A DNA stretch of 64,000 nucleotides from JADFWK01 sp035527895 (GCA_035527895.1 DATKZQ010000016.1:1-64000); one strand, 5' to 3'; numbered from the stretch's first letter, positions 8,121 through 18,048 are shown. The notes: generated from the sequence alone by a model not told the origin. Translations and numbers: made by a program.

Positions 8121-10700
8121 TCATACTACTATGTTCACCAGTTTTTTCTGTACAACGATTACGCGTTTTATCTCTTTGCCACTGGTAAAACACCGGGTCC
8201 TCTCATCATTCAATGCCTGATCCTGAATCTCACCATCATCACATGCCACCGGTACCTCTATCCTGCTTCTCACCTTGCCGTTTACCTGAACAACAACCAA
8301 GCGAGTTTCTTTCTCGAGAGCCTTCTCCATGTAAACCGGCCATGAGCGCGTTGCCAGACTCTCGGCGTTCCCCAGGGCAGCCCAGAGCTCCTCCGTAATG
8401 TGTGGCACTATCGGGTGTAAGAGCACTAACATGGCATCAACCGCCTCTCTAATCACAGCCCAGGCAACCTCCGAGGTCTCATCGCCGGTATTGAGAAATT
8501 GACTGACCTTGTTGAATAGTTCCATTATGGCGCTAATGGCGGTATTAAAATGGAATCGTTCTTCTATGTCTTCGGTTACCTTCTTGATGGTCTCATGTGT
8601 CTTGCCGTAGATGTCTTTTAAACCAGGTATCAGGGCAGATGAACCATCATACGGGTTAACTGTAGAGAGATGCTCCCTGTTTTCGGAGATGAGCCTCCAT
8701 AAGCGGTTCAGAAATCTCCACGAACCCTCTACTCCCTCGTCACTCCATTCAAGATCACGCTCCGGAGGCGATGCAAACAGGCAGAACATCCTCACTGTAT
8801 CTGAGCCGTAGCGATCAATGAGCTTCTGCGGATCGATAACGTTCTTCGTCGATTTTGACATCTTTACCGAACTTCCGATCTCTATTTCCTTACCGCAACG
8901 AATACACCGACCATCTTTGACTTCCTCCGGATAGAGATAGCCATGCTCCGGGCACCTAAAGGTCTCCTTGCACACCATTCCCTGGGTCAAAAGATTGGTA
9001 AAAGGCTCATCGCTCGTTAGATATCCCATATCCCTAAGGACCTTTGTGTAGAATCGGGAATACAGCAGGTGCAGTATGGCGTGTTCAATGCCACCGATAT
9101 ACTGATCCACAGGCAGCCAGTAAGCGACCTTATCCTCGTCAAAGGGGCCGTACTCGTATCGTGGAGAGGCATATCGATCGAAGTACCATGAGGATTCAAC
9201 AAAGGTATCCATGGTATCCGCTTCTCTTCTAGCCGGCTCGCCGCAGTGAGGACATGTTGTCTCATAAAAGGAAGGCTCGTATGGAAGAGGGGATTTACCT
9301 CCTTCTTCCAAATCAAGGTCAAGCGGGAGTAGTACCGGAAGTTGATCCTCCGGAACAGGCATAACGCCGCAAGTGGGGCAATAGATAATTGGTATAGGGG
9401 CACCCCAGTATCTCTGCCGACTGATTCCCCAATCTTTAAGGCGATAAGTAACGGTCTTATACCCCATCCCTTTGGACTCCAGATATTCCGCTATCCTATC
9501 CAAGGCCGTCGTATTCACCATCCCGTTAAATGGACCTGAGTTAACCAGAATCCCTTCATCGACATAGGCCTCCAGCATTTCCTCCTCGATGAGCTCCGCA
9601 TCCTTCGGCTTGATAACAACCCTGAGAGGCAATCCGTACTTTTTGGCAAAATCGAAGTCCCGCTGATCATGGGTGGGTACCGCCATAACTGCACCAGTCC
9701 CATACTCATAGAGGACAAAATTAGCCACATAGATAGGCATTTTCTCGCTCGTCACTGGATTGAGACAGTATCTTCCTGTGAATACGCCCTCTTTAACTGT
9801 TAAATCGGCTGTCCGCATAAATGCATCTACCTTGAGGGTTTTTTCTACAAATTTCCGCGCTTCTTTTTCGTAAGGAGTGCCTTCTGTCATTTCCTTGACA
9901 AGCGGGTGCTCAGGGGCAAAACACATGAAGGTGGCACCAAAGATTGTATCCTGCCTCGTGGTAAAGACCTCGATCGTGTGATCAAAATCAACCATAGGAA
10001 ACCGGATAATAGCCCCATGGCTTTCCCCTATCCAGTTTCTCTGCATGGTGAGAACCTTTTCAGGCCAACCAGGAAGCCTATCACAGTACTCAAGCAGCTC
10101 CTTGGTATAATCGGTAATCTTCAGAAACCAGCTATCCATTTCTCTTAGATTCACCTCCTGACCAGGATGCCTCCAGCAACAGCCATCTACAACCTGCTCA
10201 TTGGCCAGGACTGTCTGACACAAATCACACCAGTTAACATAGGTCTTCTTCTTGTAGGCCAAGCCTTTCTTGAACATCTTGAGAAAGACAAGCTGTTCCC
10301 AGCGATAATACTCAGGCCTGCAGGTAGCCAACTCCCGGTCCCAATCGTAACTGAAACCCATTCTCTTGAGCTGGGTTCTCATGTAGTCGATGTTATCATA
10401 CGTCCACTTTGCCGGATGGGTTTTATTCTCTATAGCTGCGTTCTCGGCCGGCATGCCAAAGGCATCCCAACCCATGGGATGTAACACATTAAAACCCCTC
10501 ATCTTTTTGTATCGGGCTACAACATCTCCAATGGCATAATTCCTGACGTGACCCATGTGAATCTTCCCAGACGGATAGGGAAACATCTCAAGCAGATAGT
10601 ACTTCTGTTTTGTTTTATCTTCCGTAACCTTGAAATATCCTTTGTCATCCCAGAACGACTGCCATTTCAATTCTATCTCCTGGGGATCATATTTCCTCAT
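8121..10700 (-). CDS. leuS: Leucyl-tRNA synthetase
   Basis: Class I aminoacyl-tRNA synthetase, 859 residues as expected for bacterial LeuRS. The HIGH-type motif is PYPSGKIHMGHVRNY and the KMSKS motif is VKMSKSTKN near residue 640. Between them lie the CP1 editing domain (with GTGAVMAVPTHDQRD) and a zinc-like Cys pair set (CPTCG, CPHCG). The tail holds the anticodon-binding and C-terminal domains. It leads the leuS-lptE-holA group. I looked for a T-box leader in the 428 nt upstream and found none. Confidence 0.98.
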   Translation of the reverse strand: MRKYDPQEIELKWQSFWDDKGYFKVTEDKTKQKYYLLEMFPYPSGKIHMGHVRNYAIGDVVARYKKMRGFNVLHPMGWDAFGMPAENAAIENKTHPAKWTYDNIDYMRTQLKRMGFSYDWDRELATCRPEYYRWEQLVFLKMFKKGLAYKKKTYVNWCDLCQTVLANEQVVDGCCWRHPGQEVNLREMDSWFLKITDYTKELLEYCDRLPGWPEKVLTMQRNWIGESHGAIIRFPMVDFDHTIEVFTTRQDTIFGATFMCFAPEHPLVKEMTEGTPYEKEARKFVEKTLKVDAFMRTADLTVKEGVFTGRYCLNPVTSEKMPIYVANFVLYEYGTGAVMAVPTHDQRDFDFAKKYGLPLRVVIKPKDAELIEEEMLEAYVDEGILVNSGPFNGMVNTTALDRIAEYLESKGMGYKTVTYRLKDWGISRQRYWGAPIPIIYCPTCGVMPVPEDQLPVLLPLDLDLEEGGKSPLPYEPSFYETTCPHCGEPARREADTMDTFVESSWYFDRYASPRYEYGPFDEDKVAYWLPVDQYIGGIEHAILHLLYSRFYTKVLRDMGYLTSDEPFTNLLTQGMVCKETFRCPEHGYLYPEEVKDGRCIRCGKEIEIGSSVKMSKSTKNVIDPQKLIDRYGSDTVRMFCLFASPPERDLEWSDEGVEGSWRFLNRLWRLISENREHLSTVNPYDGSSALIPGLKDIYGKTHETIKKVTEDIEERFHFNTAISAIMELFNKVSQFLNTGDETSEVAWAVIREAVDAMLVLLHPIVPHITEELWAALGNAESLATRSWPVYMEKALEKETRLVVVQVNGKVRSRIEVPVACDDGEIQDQALNDERTRCFTSGKEIKRVIVVQKKLVNIVV

Positions 10701-11128
10701 CTACAGAACCTCACCTTTCATCATTTGCGAAAAATGCCGGAATGCCTCCTCCTCTCCTATGGACAAGGAGCTTCACAATAGTCTCGAAGTGCTGAGCGCG
10801 GACTCGGCAATCTTGAAGTATTCGGCCAAAAGATCGGCTTTTCATTAAAACGTCTCACCACAAAAACCCGGCCTCTGTGCTACATTTGCCTTACTCTTCC
10901 TCATGCTCCGCACCACACCAGCATTCATCGCTTTTCCAATTTGAGCAAATAGGCATTTCAGGAAGACACCCCAGAGCCTCTGGCTTTTTATGTGATGCGG
11001 GGCGTTATCCCGTAGGGTGGGGATCATCTAAAAAGGCAAAGGCAACCAGGGCGGGATGCCGTAGTTAAAAAAGACCTTTTCAGGTTGTTGCATAACCCAA
11101 ACCGATCTTTTGCCCTATCTCTGAAGGG
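10701..11128. other. Intergenic region between nusB and leuS, no gene seen
   Basis: 428 nt containing no frame with both a plausible ribosome binding site and a recognisable product. A 60-codon minus-strand frame at 10845-11027 contains an unremarkable sequence ending RPGFCGETF that I do not recognise. The leuS promoter probably lies here; no clear consensus pair was visible. Confidence 0.4.
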
Positions 11129-11557
11129 TTACCCCGTCAGTGATTTGTCGCTGCTCATCAACGTGTTATATATCTTGTCCAAAATCCCGTTGATAAAGGC
11201 TCCTGATTCCTCTGACCCAAACTTCTTTGCCAGGTCTACTGCTTCATTGATAGATACCTTTGGCGGTATATCATTTCTGTGCAAGAGCTCAAAGGCAGCG
11301 AGTCTCAGAATACAGCGATCAACTTTCGCTATTCTTTCCAGTCGCCAGTTCCTTGACGTTTCGCTGATTATAGCATCTAACTCTTTACGGCGATCATAAA
11401 CGCCCAAAACAAGACCTTGAGCGAATGGTTTAACATCTTCAGAAAACCCAAAGCTATTACAGACTAAATCAAACGCTACAGCAGGGTCATCTCCTGAGAA
11501 CTCGAGATGAAAGAGCACCTTTATTGCCAGTTCCCTGGACCGTCTTCTCTTACCCAT
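11129..11557 (-). CDS. nusB: Transcription antitermination factor NusB
   Basis: 142 residues, normal for NusB, which binds boxA RNA with NusE (S10) to allow antitermination of rRNA operons. The N-terminus GKRRRSRELAIKVLFHLEFS and the end segment (IPPKVSINEAVDLAKKFG, then FINGILDKI) are diagnostic. It follows ribH on the same strand, an arrangement widely conserved in bacteria. Confidence 0.96.
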   Translation of the reverse strand: MGKRRRSRELAIKVLFHLEFSGDDPAVAFDLVCNSFGFSEDVKPFAQGLVLGVYDRRKELDAIISETSRNWRLERIAKVDRCILRLAAFELLHRNDIPPKVSINEAVDLAKKFGSEESGAFINGILDKIYNTLMSSDKSLTG

Positions 11558-11604
11558 CTTTTGATTTAACCTGCAAAATATTTCCGCCTATCTCGAAGGG
11601 TAAT

Positions 11605-12072
11605 TCAATCCAACATTTTTAAAAGGCTTACCATCTCCAGAGCCGAGACAGCTGCATCCCAGCCCTTATTTCCGCTCTTGGTGCCGGCCCTTTCAATTGC
11701 CTGTTCTATGGTATCGCATGTTATTATCCCAAATGACACAGGAATCTGGCTTTCATAAGCCACCGCAGCAACACCCCGAGCCACCTGCGTGCTGATATAT
11801 TCAAAGTGTGGGGTGGCGCCTCTAATGACGGCGCCGAGGCAAATCACACAGTCAAATCGACCCCCGAGCACCAATCGTTTCGCCATGGAAGGGACCTCAA
11901 AGGCGCCAGGGACCTTAATTACGGTAATCTGGTCATCAGAGGCCCCGTGCCTCATAAGGGCATCTACGGCCCCGTCCAATAGGCGCTGACAAATAAAATC
12001 GTTAAATCGGCTCACCACGATTGCGCACTTAATTCCCTGCGCTGATATCTTTCCTTCGATAAGTTTGGGCAT
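11605..12072 (-). CDS. ribH: 6,7-dimethyl-8-ribityllumazine synthase
   Basis: Condenses 5-amino-6-ribitylaminouracil with 3,4-dihydroxy-2-butanone 4-phosphate, the penultimate riboflavin step. The family motifs CAIVVSRFNDFI, VPGAFEVP, CLGAVIRGATPHFEYI and GNKGWDAA are present. The open frame extends upstream to 12102, but AGAGGAGG lies 6 nt before the ATG at 12072 and gives a protein of 155 aa, the family norm. It overlaps the end of ribBA by 44 nt, implying coupled translation. Confidence 0.96.
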   Translation of the reverse strand: MPKLIEGKISAQGIKCAIVVSRFNDFICQRLLDGAVDALMRHGASDDQITVIKVPGAFEVPSMAKRLVLGGRFDCVICLGAVIRGATPHFEYISTQVARGVAAVAYESQIPVSFGIITCDTIEQAIERAGTKSGNKGWDAAVSALEMVSLLKMLD

Positions 12073-13297
12073 TGGCATCCTCCTCTGATATTTTGCTCCC
12101 AAATCTCATAAGGTGTCCAAGTTTTTCGCATTTTGTTAGCAGATACCGCTCATTTTCGGCTCGGGGTTGGATTTCGATGGGCACCCTACCAGTTACTGTC
12201 AAACCGTAACCCTCTAAACCAATTATTTTCTTCGGATTGTTGGTCATGATCCTCATATTTCTCACTCCAAGAGCAACAAGGATCTGCGCACCTACACCAT
12301 AATCCCTCAGGTCTGGTTCGAAACCAAGCTCTCTATTCGCTTCAACCGTATCGAACCCGCTATCCTGCAAAGCATAGGCTTTCAGCTTGTTTGCAAAGCC
12401 GATTCCCCGACCTTCCTGCCTCAAATAGACGACAACGCCGAGCCCCTCTTTGTCGATCACCTGAAGGGCAGTTCTCAGCTGATCCCCGCAGTCACAACGA
12501 AAGGAGCCGAATACATCCCCTGTCAGACATTCGGAATGAACCCTTACCAGGATATCTCCGTCAGGCTCAATCTCCCCTTTTATCAGGGCAAGATGTTCAC
12601 TGTTATCCAGTTCATTAGTGAATGCCACTGCCCTAAACTCGCCAAACGAGGTTGGCAGAATCGTCTCAGCTTCCTTGTGCACAAACGATTCATTCCTCAT
12701 CCGGTAGGCAATGATATCCGCAACAGTGGCCATTTTAAGACCATGCTTTTCGGAGAATCGATCGAGATCAGGCCTTCTTGCCATGGTACCGTCATCGTTC
12801 ATGATTTCACAAATGACTCCTGCCGGCTTGAGACCTGCAAGTCTTGCAAGATCTACAGAACCCTCTGTCTGTCCAGCCCTGAACAATACTCCTCCTCTCC
12901 TGGCCCTCAGGGGGAATACATGCCCTGGCTGAACCAGCTCATCCGGCGAGGCATCATCAGCAACCGCGGTAAGGATAGTGAGCGCCCTATCGGCAGCCGA
13001 GATACCCGTAGTCACCCCATGCTTTGCCTCCACAGAAACGGTAAATGCAGTCCCAAAGCGGGACCGATTATCTTGAACCATTAAGGGAAGATTAAGTCTT
13101 TCAACAATTCCCGGATCGAGGGGCAGGCATATCAAGCCCCTTCCATATTTGGCCATAAAGTTGATTGCCTCAGGGGTCGCTTTTTCCGCTGCCATGGTTA
13201 GATCACCCTCGTTCTCCCGATCCTCATCATCAACAAGGATAATCATCCTCCCTTGTCTCAATTCCTCAATTGCCTCTGCAACACTACAAATCCCCAT
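12029..13297 (-). CDS. ribBA: Bifunctional DHBP synthase / GTP cyclohydrolase II
   Basis: Supplies both riboflavin precursors: 3,4-dihydroxy-2-butanone 4-phosphate from ribulose 5-phosphate (N-terminal RibB half) and the pyrimidine from GTP (C-terminal RibA half). The RibB part shows DDEDRENEGDLTMAAE and HVFPLRARRGGVL. The RibA part, from about residue 210, shows VHSECLTGDVFGSFRCDCG, with the three zinc cysteines, and LRQEGRGIG. I chose the ATG at 13297, with GGAGG 5 nt upstream, over the longer frame from 13315. It overlaps the ribE stop by 14 nt. Both active sites look intact. Confidence 0.96.
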   Translation of the reverse strand: MGICSVAEAIEELRQGRMIILVDDEDRENEGDLTMAAEKATPEAINFMAKYGRGLICLPLDPGIVERLNLPLMVQDNRSRFGTAFTVSVEAKHGVTTGISAADRALTILTAVADDASPDELVQPGHVFPLRARRGGVLFRAGQTEGSVDLARLAGLKPAGVICEIMNDDGTMARRPDLDRFSEKHGLKMATVADIIAYRMRNESFVHKEAETILPTSFGEFRAVAFTNELDNSEHLALIKGEIEPDGDILVRVHSECLTGDVFGSFRCDCGDQLRTALQVIDKEGLGVVVYLRQEGRGIGFANKLKAYALQDSGFDTVEANRELGFEPDLRDYGVGAQILVALGVRNMRIMTNNPKKIIGLEGYGLTVTGRVPIEIQPRAENERYLLTKCEKLGHLMRFGSKISEEDANAQTYRRKDISAGN

Positions 13298-13961
13298 TGC
13301 TACCTCCAAAGCCATACCTCAGTAACAGTTCTCTATCAATGCGGGAAGCTGATTCCCTGGGTACGGCTGTATTGTCACGAGAAAGAAATTTCTCAATATA
13401 CTTTGAAATCATATCCACCTCAATATTTACCTTATCGCCATGCCGTTTCTTTGAGATTGTCGTTACCCGCGCCGTGTGAGGTACCACCGTTATATCGAAG
13501 GATCTACCTAAGCACCTGTTTATGGTTAGACTTATTCCGTCCACGGCAACTGAGCCCTTCTCAATCAGATACCTGCTCAGGTCTTGATCGATGGTAATTC
13601 CAAAAATCCAGGATCCCTGCAGCTTCGCAATCTTATCAATGGTACCAGTACCGTCCACGTGGCCACTCACCAGGTGCCCGCCTAATCGATCGGACAGCCT
13701 CAGCGCCCTTTCGAGGTTTACCAGGCTACCCTGCTTGAGAGAACCAAGGGTACTCCTTGCAAGGGTTTCAGCTGAAATATCCAGGGTAAAAAGGTCCCCT
13801 TTCACAGCGGTTACGGTCAAACACACACCGTCGACGGATAGGCTGTCTCCCGGATGACAATCAGAAATAGAACGGGGCACCCGAACCGTGCAGTTAGCCC
13901 CGGGTCCGGACCTTGCGATATTCCTTACCTCACCAACACCTTCAACAATACCGGTAAACAT
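13284..13961 (-). CDS. ribE: Riboflavin synthase alpha subunit
   Basis: Dismutates two lumazines to riboflavin. The protein is 225 aa with the expected internal duplication: MFTGIVEGVGEV begins repeat one, and GGHLVSGHVDGTGTI begins repeat two near residue 98. The substrate-binding motif SVDGVCLTVT and its counterpart AVDGISLTINR are present. It lies between ribD and ribBA in a full rib operon. Confidence 0.96.
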   Translation of the reverse strand: MFTGIVEGVGEVRNIARSGPGANCTVRVPRSISDCHPGDSLSVDGVCLTVTAVKGDLFTLDISAETLARSTLGSLKQGSLVNLERALRLSDRLGGHLVSGHVDGTGTIDKIAKLQGSWIFGITIDQDLSRYLIEKGSVAVDGISLTINRCLGRSFDITVVPHTARVTTISKKRHGDKVNIEVDMISKYIEKFLSRDNTAVPRESASRIDRELLLRYGFGGSNGDL

Positions 13962-14000
13962 TATAAGTGCCTAAAGTGCCTAAAATTTAACCCACCGTAA

Positions 14001-14031
14001 GCCTGCCCGCCCCGATTGTATCGGGACAGGC
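14001..14031. repeat. Hairpin between ribD and ribE
   Basis: GCCTG-CCCGC-CCCGAT pairs with ATCGGG-A-CAGGC around a TGT loop. Palindromes with the GATTGTATCGGG core are common intergenic repeats in this kind of genome. It interrupts an otherwise tight operon. No T-run follows on the minus strand, so a terminator role is doubtful. Confidence 0.55.
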
Positions 14032-14103
14032 AAGTCTAACGGGTAAAAGTGAACTAAAGTTCTCATAACTTAATTCACAATTCCTCAATTCCCCAATCCG
14101 CAA

Positions 14104-15204
14104 TCACCTCTGAGGATAGGCTTCCACCATAATGTCATCGCCGAAGCGCTTGACCCTGTGAACCGTCACGGCCATACATTGTGCAATTATATCACATCCG
14201 GGTCCCCTCGTAAATGGAACACCGTCATCACCCCCCAGGATCTTTGGTCCAAAGAATATATAGAACTTGTCAACAAGCGCATTCCGCACAAATGAATCAA
14301 AAAGCGTTGCCCCACCTTCTACCAAAATGGAGCTTATTTCCATTGCTGCAAGCTTTTTGAGGAGATCTGAGAGATCGATACGTCCATTTTTTAACCTACA
14401 GGGGACAATCTTGGCGCCTCTCTCCTCCACTGCACGTTTCTTTTGCCTACTTACCTTACTCCCGGTAGCTATAATCGTCAAGTCTGATGCCGTGGAATCA
14501 AGCACCATGCTGTCCAGAGGGATCCTGAGATGAGTGTCTGCTATTACCTTAACGGGATTCGGGGACGAGCTTCGAAGCAAATATGGTATCAACCGGGGAT
14601 TGTCGGCTATCACCGTTTCCACCCCCACCATGACTGCATCAACTCTCCTCCTCAGGATGTGAACATGCTTCCTGGATCGTTCATTGGTAACCCATTTCGA
14701 GTCCCCTGTTCGCGTGGCTATCCATCCATCAAGGGTTAGGGCCACCTTAAGGATTACAAAAGGCCTGCCGGCAGTTATATATGTTATATAGGCCTCGTTT
14801 AGCTGGGCGCACTCTTCCTGAAGAACACCGCACGTTACCTCGACTCCCTTTGAGCGGAGATACTCGCATCCTCCGCCAGTAACATGAGGATTGGGATCAG
14901 TAATGCCTATAACAACTCGCCTGACACCGCTTTCCACGATCGCATTGGTACAAGGTGGTGTTCTCCCATAATGGTTGCAGGGTTCCAAGTTAACATATAT
15001 GGTAGCATCCCGTGCGGCCTCACCCGCCCCAGATAGTGCCTCTATCTCGGCATGCCGGGCGCCGGCCTTTCTGTGATATCCGGAGGCGACAATCTGATCA
15101 TCCCTAACTACAACAGCGCCCACAGCAGGGTTGGGAGAGGTTCTCCCGAGCCCCCTTTGTGCCAGCATAAGCGCCTTTTTCATGAATATTTCATCAATTG
15201 TCAT
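14104..15204 (-). CDS. ribD: Bifunctional diaminohydroxyphosphoribosylaminopyrimidine deaminase / reductase
   Basis: Second and third steps of the pyrimidine branch of riboflavin synthesis. The deaminase half has the zinc motif ARHAEIEAL and EPCNHYGRTPPC. The reductase half, from about residue 150, starts RPFVILKVALTLDGWIATR and includes SSILVEGGATLFDSF. At 366 residues it is full length. It is the first rib gene in the operon. I checked the 222 nt upstream for an FMN riboswitch and did not see its conserved elements. Confidence 0.96.
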   Translation of the reverse strand: MTIDEIFMKKALMLAQRGLGRTSPNPAVGAVVVRDDQIVASGYHRKAGARHAEIEALSGAGEAARDATIYVNLEPCNHYGRTPPCTNAIVESGVRRVVIGITDPNPHVTGGGCEYLRSKGVEVTCGVLQEECAQLNEAYITYITAGRPFVILKVALTLDGWIATRTGDSKWVTNERSRKHVHILRRRVDAVMVGVETVIADNPRLIPYLLRSSSPNPVKVIADTHLRIPLDSMVLDSTASDLTIIATGSKVSRQKKRAVEERGAKIVPCRLKNGRIDLSDLLKKLAAMEISSILVEGGATLFDSFVRNALVDKFYIFFGPKILGGDDGVPFTRGPGCDIIAQCMAVTVHRVKRFGDDIMVEAYPQR

Positions 15205-15426
15205 GGTCTGGTGCTACCCCAAGATTACGCTGCCCCCTGTTCCTGCACAGAGATCGGACCAGCCAAAACTCAAGAGGCCACGAGCTAGATCCGCGAGCAC
15301 AACGATCCCCGGCTTTCTTCGTGGGATTGATCTCAAGGAAACGGCACTTCTTTTGAACGGCTCTACAAACTTCAAAGGTATGCCAGCAATGGGAACTTCC
15401 TATAGCGGTTTCAGGGATCAGGCAGG

Positions 15427-15897
15427 CTATTTATTCTCCTCCTGTCTTTCATCCAGGAGCTCTTTCAATTCAACCATGAACTCATTGATATCCTTAAATT
15501 GTCTATAGACTGAGGCAAACCTCACATATGCAACATCATCCCAATCCTTCAGCTGTTCAATCACCCGTTCCCCTATGTCTACACTCTTTATCTCTCTCTG
15601 GCCGGTTTCCTGAAAGAACTGGCTGAGGGATTCAATAAAATCATCAATCCTGTGTACGCTTATCTGCCTCTTTTGGCATGCCTTCTGAATGCCGGAACGT
15701 ATCTTTTCAGCATTAAATGGCTCTCTCCTCCCGTCCTTTTTTACCACCATGGGCAAAACCGTCTCAACCTTCTCATAGGTGGTAAAGCGTTTTTCGCACT
15801 TCAGGCACTCCCTCCTTCTCCGAATCATCCTGCTGTCCTTACTAATTCTGGAGTCGATAACCTTATTGCTGATCTCTCCGCAAAATGGGCACTTCAT
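15427..15897 (-). CDS. nrdR: Transcriptional repressor NrdR
   Basis: Zinc-ribbon and ATP-cone protein that represses ribonucleotide reductase genes in response to dATP/ATP. The zinc ribbon is at residues 3-34 (MKCPFCG, then ECLKCEKRF) and the ATP-cone starts VVKKDGRREPFNAEKI. The length is 156 aa. The start overlaps the end of the dCMP deaminase gene by 4 nt. The glyA-comEB-nrdR-ribD order is common in Desulfobacterota. Confidence 0.97.
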   Translation of the reverse strand: MKCPFCGEISNKVIDSRISKDSRMIRRRRECLKCEKRFTTYEKVETVLPMVVKKDGRREPFNAEKIRSGIQKACQKRQISVHRIDDFIESLSQFFQETGQREIKSVDIGERVIEQLKDWDDVAYVRFASVYRQFKDINEFMVELKELLDERQEENK

Positions 15898-16340
15898 AGC
15901 GTTAACCTCATTGTTTCAATGTTTGCCTCTTCCAGCATTTCAGCGGCCAGCGCATCCGGGTAGCCTTCCAGAAAAAAGATCTTTTCCACCCCCGCATTAA
16001 TCAGCATTTTTGAACAGATGATACAGGGCAGGTGAGTAGAGTAAAGCGTCGTTTTTTTGGTGACAACCCCATGATAGGCTGCCTGAATAATCACGTTCTG
16101 CTCCGCATGAAGCCCGCGACAAAGCTCATGCCTTTCACCGGGCTTAACCTCGAGCTTTTCTCTGAGGCACCCTACATCTTCACAGTGTTTTACACCAATT
16201 GGTGCGCCATTATAACCCGTAGCTAAGATCCTCCTATCCTTGACTAACACTGCCCCTACCTTTCTTCTGAGGCAGGTCGATCTTGTGGCTACCAGTTGAG
16301 CTATGGACATGAAGTATTCCGGCCAGGACGGTCTCGACAA
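15894..16340 (-). CDS. Deoxycytidylate (dCMP) deaminase / ComEB-type
   Basis: Zinc cytidine-deaminase-fold enzyme converting dCMP to dUMP for dTTP synthesis. The zinc and catalytic motif is LHAEQNVI with the paired PCIICSKML; VGAVLVKDRRILATGYNGAP is the family N-terminal strand region. The frame is open to 16385, inside glyA. The TTG at 16340 gives MSRPSWPEYFM, the usual family start, with AGAGGTGA 5 nt upstream, and avoids overlap with glyA, so I prefer it (148 aa). Confidence 0.9.
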   Translation of the reverse strand: MSRPSWPEYFMSIAQLVATRSTCLRRKVGAVLVKDRRILATGYNGAPIGVKHCEDVGCLREKLEVKPGERHELCRGLHAEQNVIIQAAYHGVVTKKTTLYSTHLPCIICSKMLINAGVEKIFFLEGYPDALAAEMLEEANIETMRLTL

Positions 16341-16357
16341 GGAATCACCTCTAAAAG

Positions 16358-17590
16358 TTAATAATCTAACGGAAATTGAAGGCAAAAAGCGTGAACCATG
16401 TCTCTAACGTCGCGCAAGACTTTCTCGTCGTCGGGCTGTTCCAATACGCTAACAATCCACCGGGCGATGCCTCGCATTTCCTCTTCTTTCATCCCCCGAG
16501 TCGTGAGGGCCGGTGTGCCCAATCTGATCCCGCTGGTTACCTTTGGTCCCCTCTTATCATAAGGAACGCTGTTCTTATTAACGACGATCCCCGCCTTTGC
16601 GAGGGCATGCTCTGCATCTAACCCCGTCAACCCTGTTTCAGTAAGATCTACCATGAGGAGATGGTTATCAGTTCCTCCACTAACCAATTGTAAGCCCTTA
16701 CTCATTAACTCCTCTCCCAAGGCCCTCGCATTAATGACGACGTTCCGCTGGTAATCTGCAAACTCGGGGGTCATTGCCTCGTGAAAGGCTACAGCCTTTG
16801 CAGCTATGGTATGCATGAGAGGACCACCCTGAATACCAGGGAACACGTGGCCATTTATCTCTCTGGCGTAGCGTGCTTTGCCCACTATGAAACCCCCTCG
16901 CGGTCCCCTGAGGGTCTTATGGGTAGTTGAGGTGACGAAATCAGCGAAAGGAACCGGCGATGGATGGAGGCCTGCCGCAACCAAACCGGCGATATGCGCC
17001 ATGTCAACCATCAAATATGCGCCCACCTCCTCGGCAATCTGTCTAAATGCCTTAAACTCGATTATCCTGGGATAGGAGCTGGCACCTGCTATGACCATCT
17101 TCGGCATGAATGTTCTTGCCAAATGCCTAACCTGATCCAGCTCGATTCGCTGGGTTTCTGGATCAACACCGTAGAAAACAGCCCGATAAAGCATACCTGA
17201 AAAGCTGGCGGCACTTCCGTGGGTAAGATGACCTCCATGCGCCAGGTCCATACCCAAAATAACGTCACCCGGTTCCAAAAAAGAGAAATACACTGCCATA
17301 TTCGCCTGAGAACCGGAGTGAGGCTGCACATTAGCGAACTCCGCCCTAAAGAGCTTCATCGCCCTTTCAACAGCCAGATTTTCCACGGTGTCAGCGTTCT
17401 CGCAACCCCCATAGTACCTCTTTCCCGGATACCCCTCTGCATATTTATTGGTCAACACACTTGACTGAGCCTCCATCACAGCCCTGCTGGTATAATTCTC
17501 CGAGGCGATCAGCACCAAATTATCGCTCTGCCTTTGTGCTTCCGCTTTGATAGCTTCAGCTATCTGAGAATCAACTACCTTCAGGCTCAT
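16358..17590 (-). CDS. glyA: Serine hydroxymethyltransferase
   Basis: PLP enzyme interconverting serine and glycine with transfer of a one-carbon unit to tetrahydrofolate. The 410-aa length is normal. Visible motifs are SENYTSRAVMEAQSSVLTNK, YPGKRYYGGCE, HGSAASFSG and the PLP-lysine region TSTTHKTLRGPRGG. Its start overlaps the rpiB stop by 4 nt. Confidence 0.98.
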   Translation of the reverse strand: MSLKVVDSQIAEAIKAEAQRQSDNLVLIASENYTSRAVMEAQSSVLTNKYAEGYPGKRYYGGCENADTVENLAVERAMKLFRAEFANVQPHSGSQANMAVYFSFLEPGDVILGMDLAHGGHLTHGSAASFSGMLYRAVFYGVDPETQRIELDQVRHLARTFMPKMVIAGASSYPRIIEFKAFRQIAEEVGAYLMVDMAHIAGLVAAGLHPSPVPFADFVTSTTHKTLRGPRGGFIVGKARYAREINGHVFPGIQGGPLMHTIAAKAVAFHEAMTPEFADYQRNVVINARALGEELMSKGLQLVSGGTDNHLLMVDLTETGLTGLDAEHALAKAGIVVNKNSVPYDKRGPKVTSGIRLGTPALTTRGMKEEEMRGIARWIVSVLEQPDDEKVLRDVRDMVHAFCLQFPLDY

Positions 17591-18048
17591 TGAGGTCTCC
17601 CTTCAAGAGGAGATGAGGTACGATCAATCTCATCGAGTCGCCTCTGATGACGGCCTCCTTCAAACTCAGTCTGCAAAAAAAGATCTACCATATCCAACGC
17701 CAGACCGAGACCGAGAACCCTTCCACCAAGGACAAGTATGTTGGCATCGTTGTGCAGCCTGCTGAGCTTGACCGTGAAAAGATTATGGCAAAGAGCCGCC
17801 CTTACCTTCGCGTAACGATTCGCGACTATTGACATACCAATCCCTGAGCCACAAATCAGTATTCCCCTGCTGAACTCCCCGTTGGAAATCCTTCCAGCCA
17901 CTTTGTGAGCAACAATCGGGTAGTCAACCGCTGCATTGCTGTAAGTCCCCATATCGGCAACGCTAAGACCATGTTTTCTTGATAAGAAAGCCTTAACCTC
18001 CTCCTTTAAGTCAAATCCAGCATGATCAGATCCGATGATGATGTTCAT
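17587..18048 (-). CDS. rpiB: Ribose-5-phosphate isomerase B
   Basis: Interconverts ribose 5-phosphate and ribulose 5-phosphate. The sequence begins MNIIIGSDHAGFDLKEEV and has the active-site GILICGSGIGMSIVANR and NDANILVLGGR segments typical of RpiB/LacAB. It is 153 residues and is coupled to glyA by a 4-nt overlap. Ribulose 5-phosphate is also the RibB substrate, so the metabolic grouping with the rib genes makes sense. Confidence 0.95.
   Translation of the reverse strand: MNIIIGSDHAGFDLKEEVKAFLSRKHGLSVADMGTYSNAAVDYPIVAHKVAGRISNGEFSRGILICGSGIGMSIVANRYAKVRAALCHNLFTVKLSRLHNDANILVLGGRVLGLGLALDMVDLFLQTEFEGGRHQRRLDEIDRTSSPLEGRPQ

Noticed and set aside
10701..11128. T-box leader of leuS
   Set aside because: No complement of the T-box sequence (AGGGTGGNACCGCG) is visible upstream of leuS.
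15205..15426. FMN riboswitch upstream of ribD
   Set aside because: The conserved RFN-element boxes were not found on the minus strand in these 222 nt.
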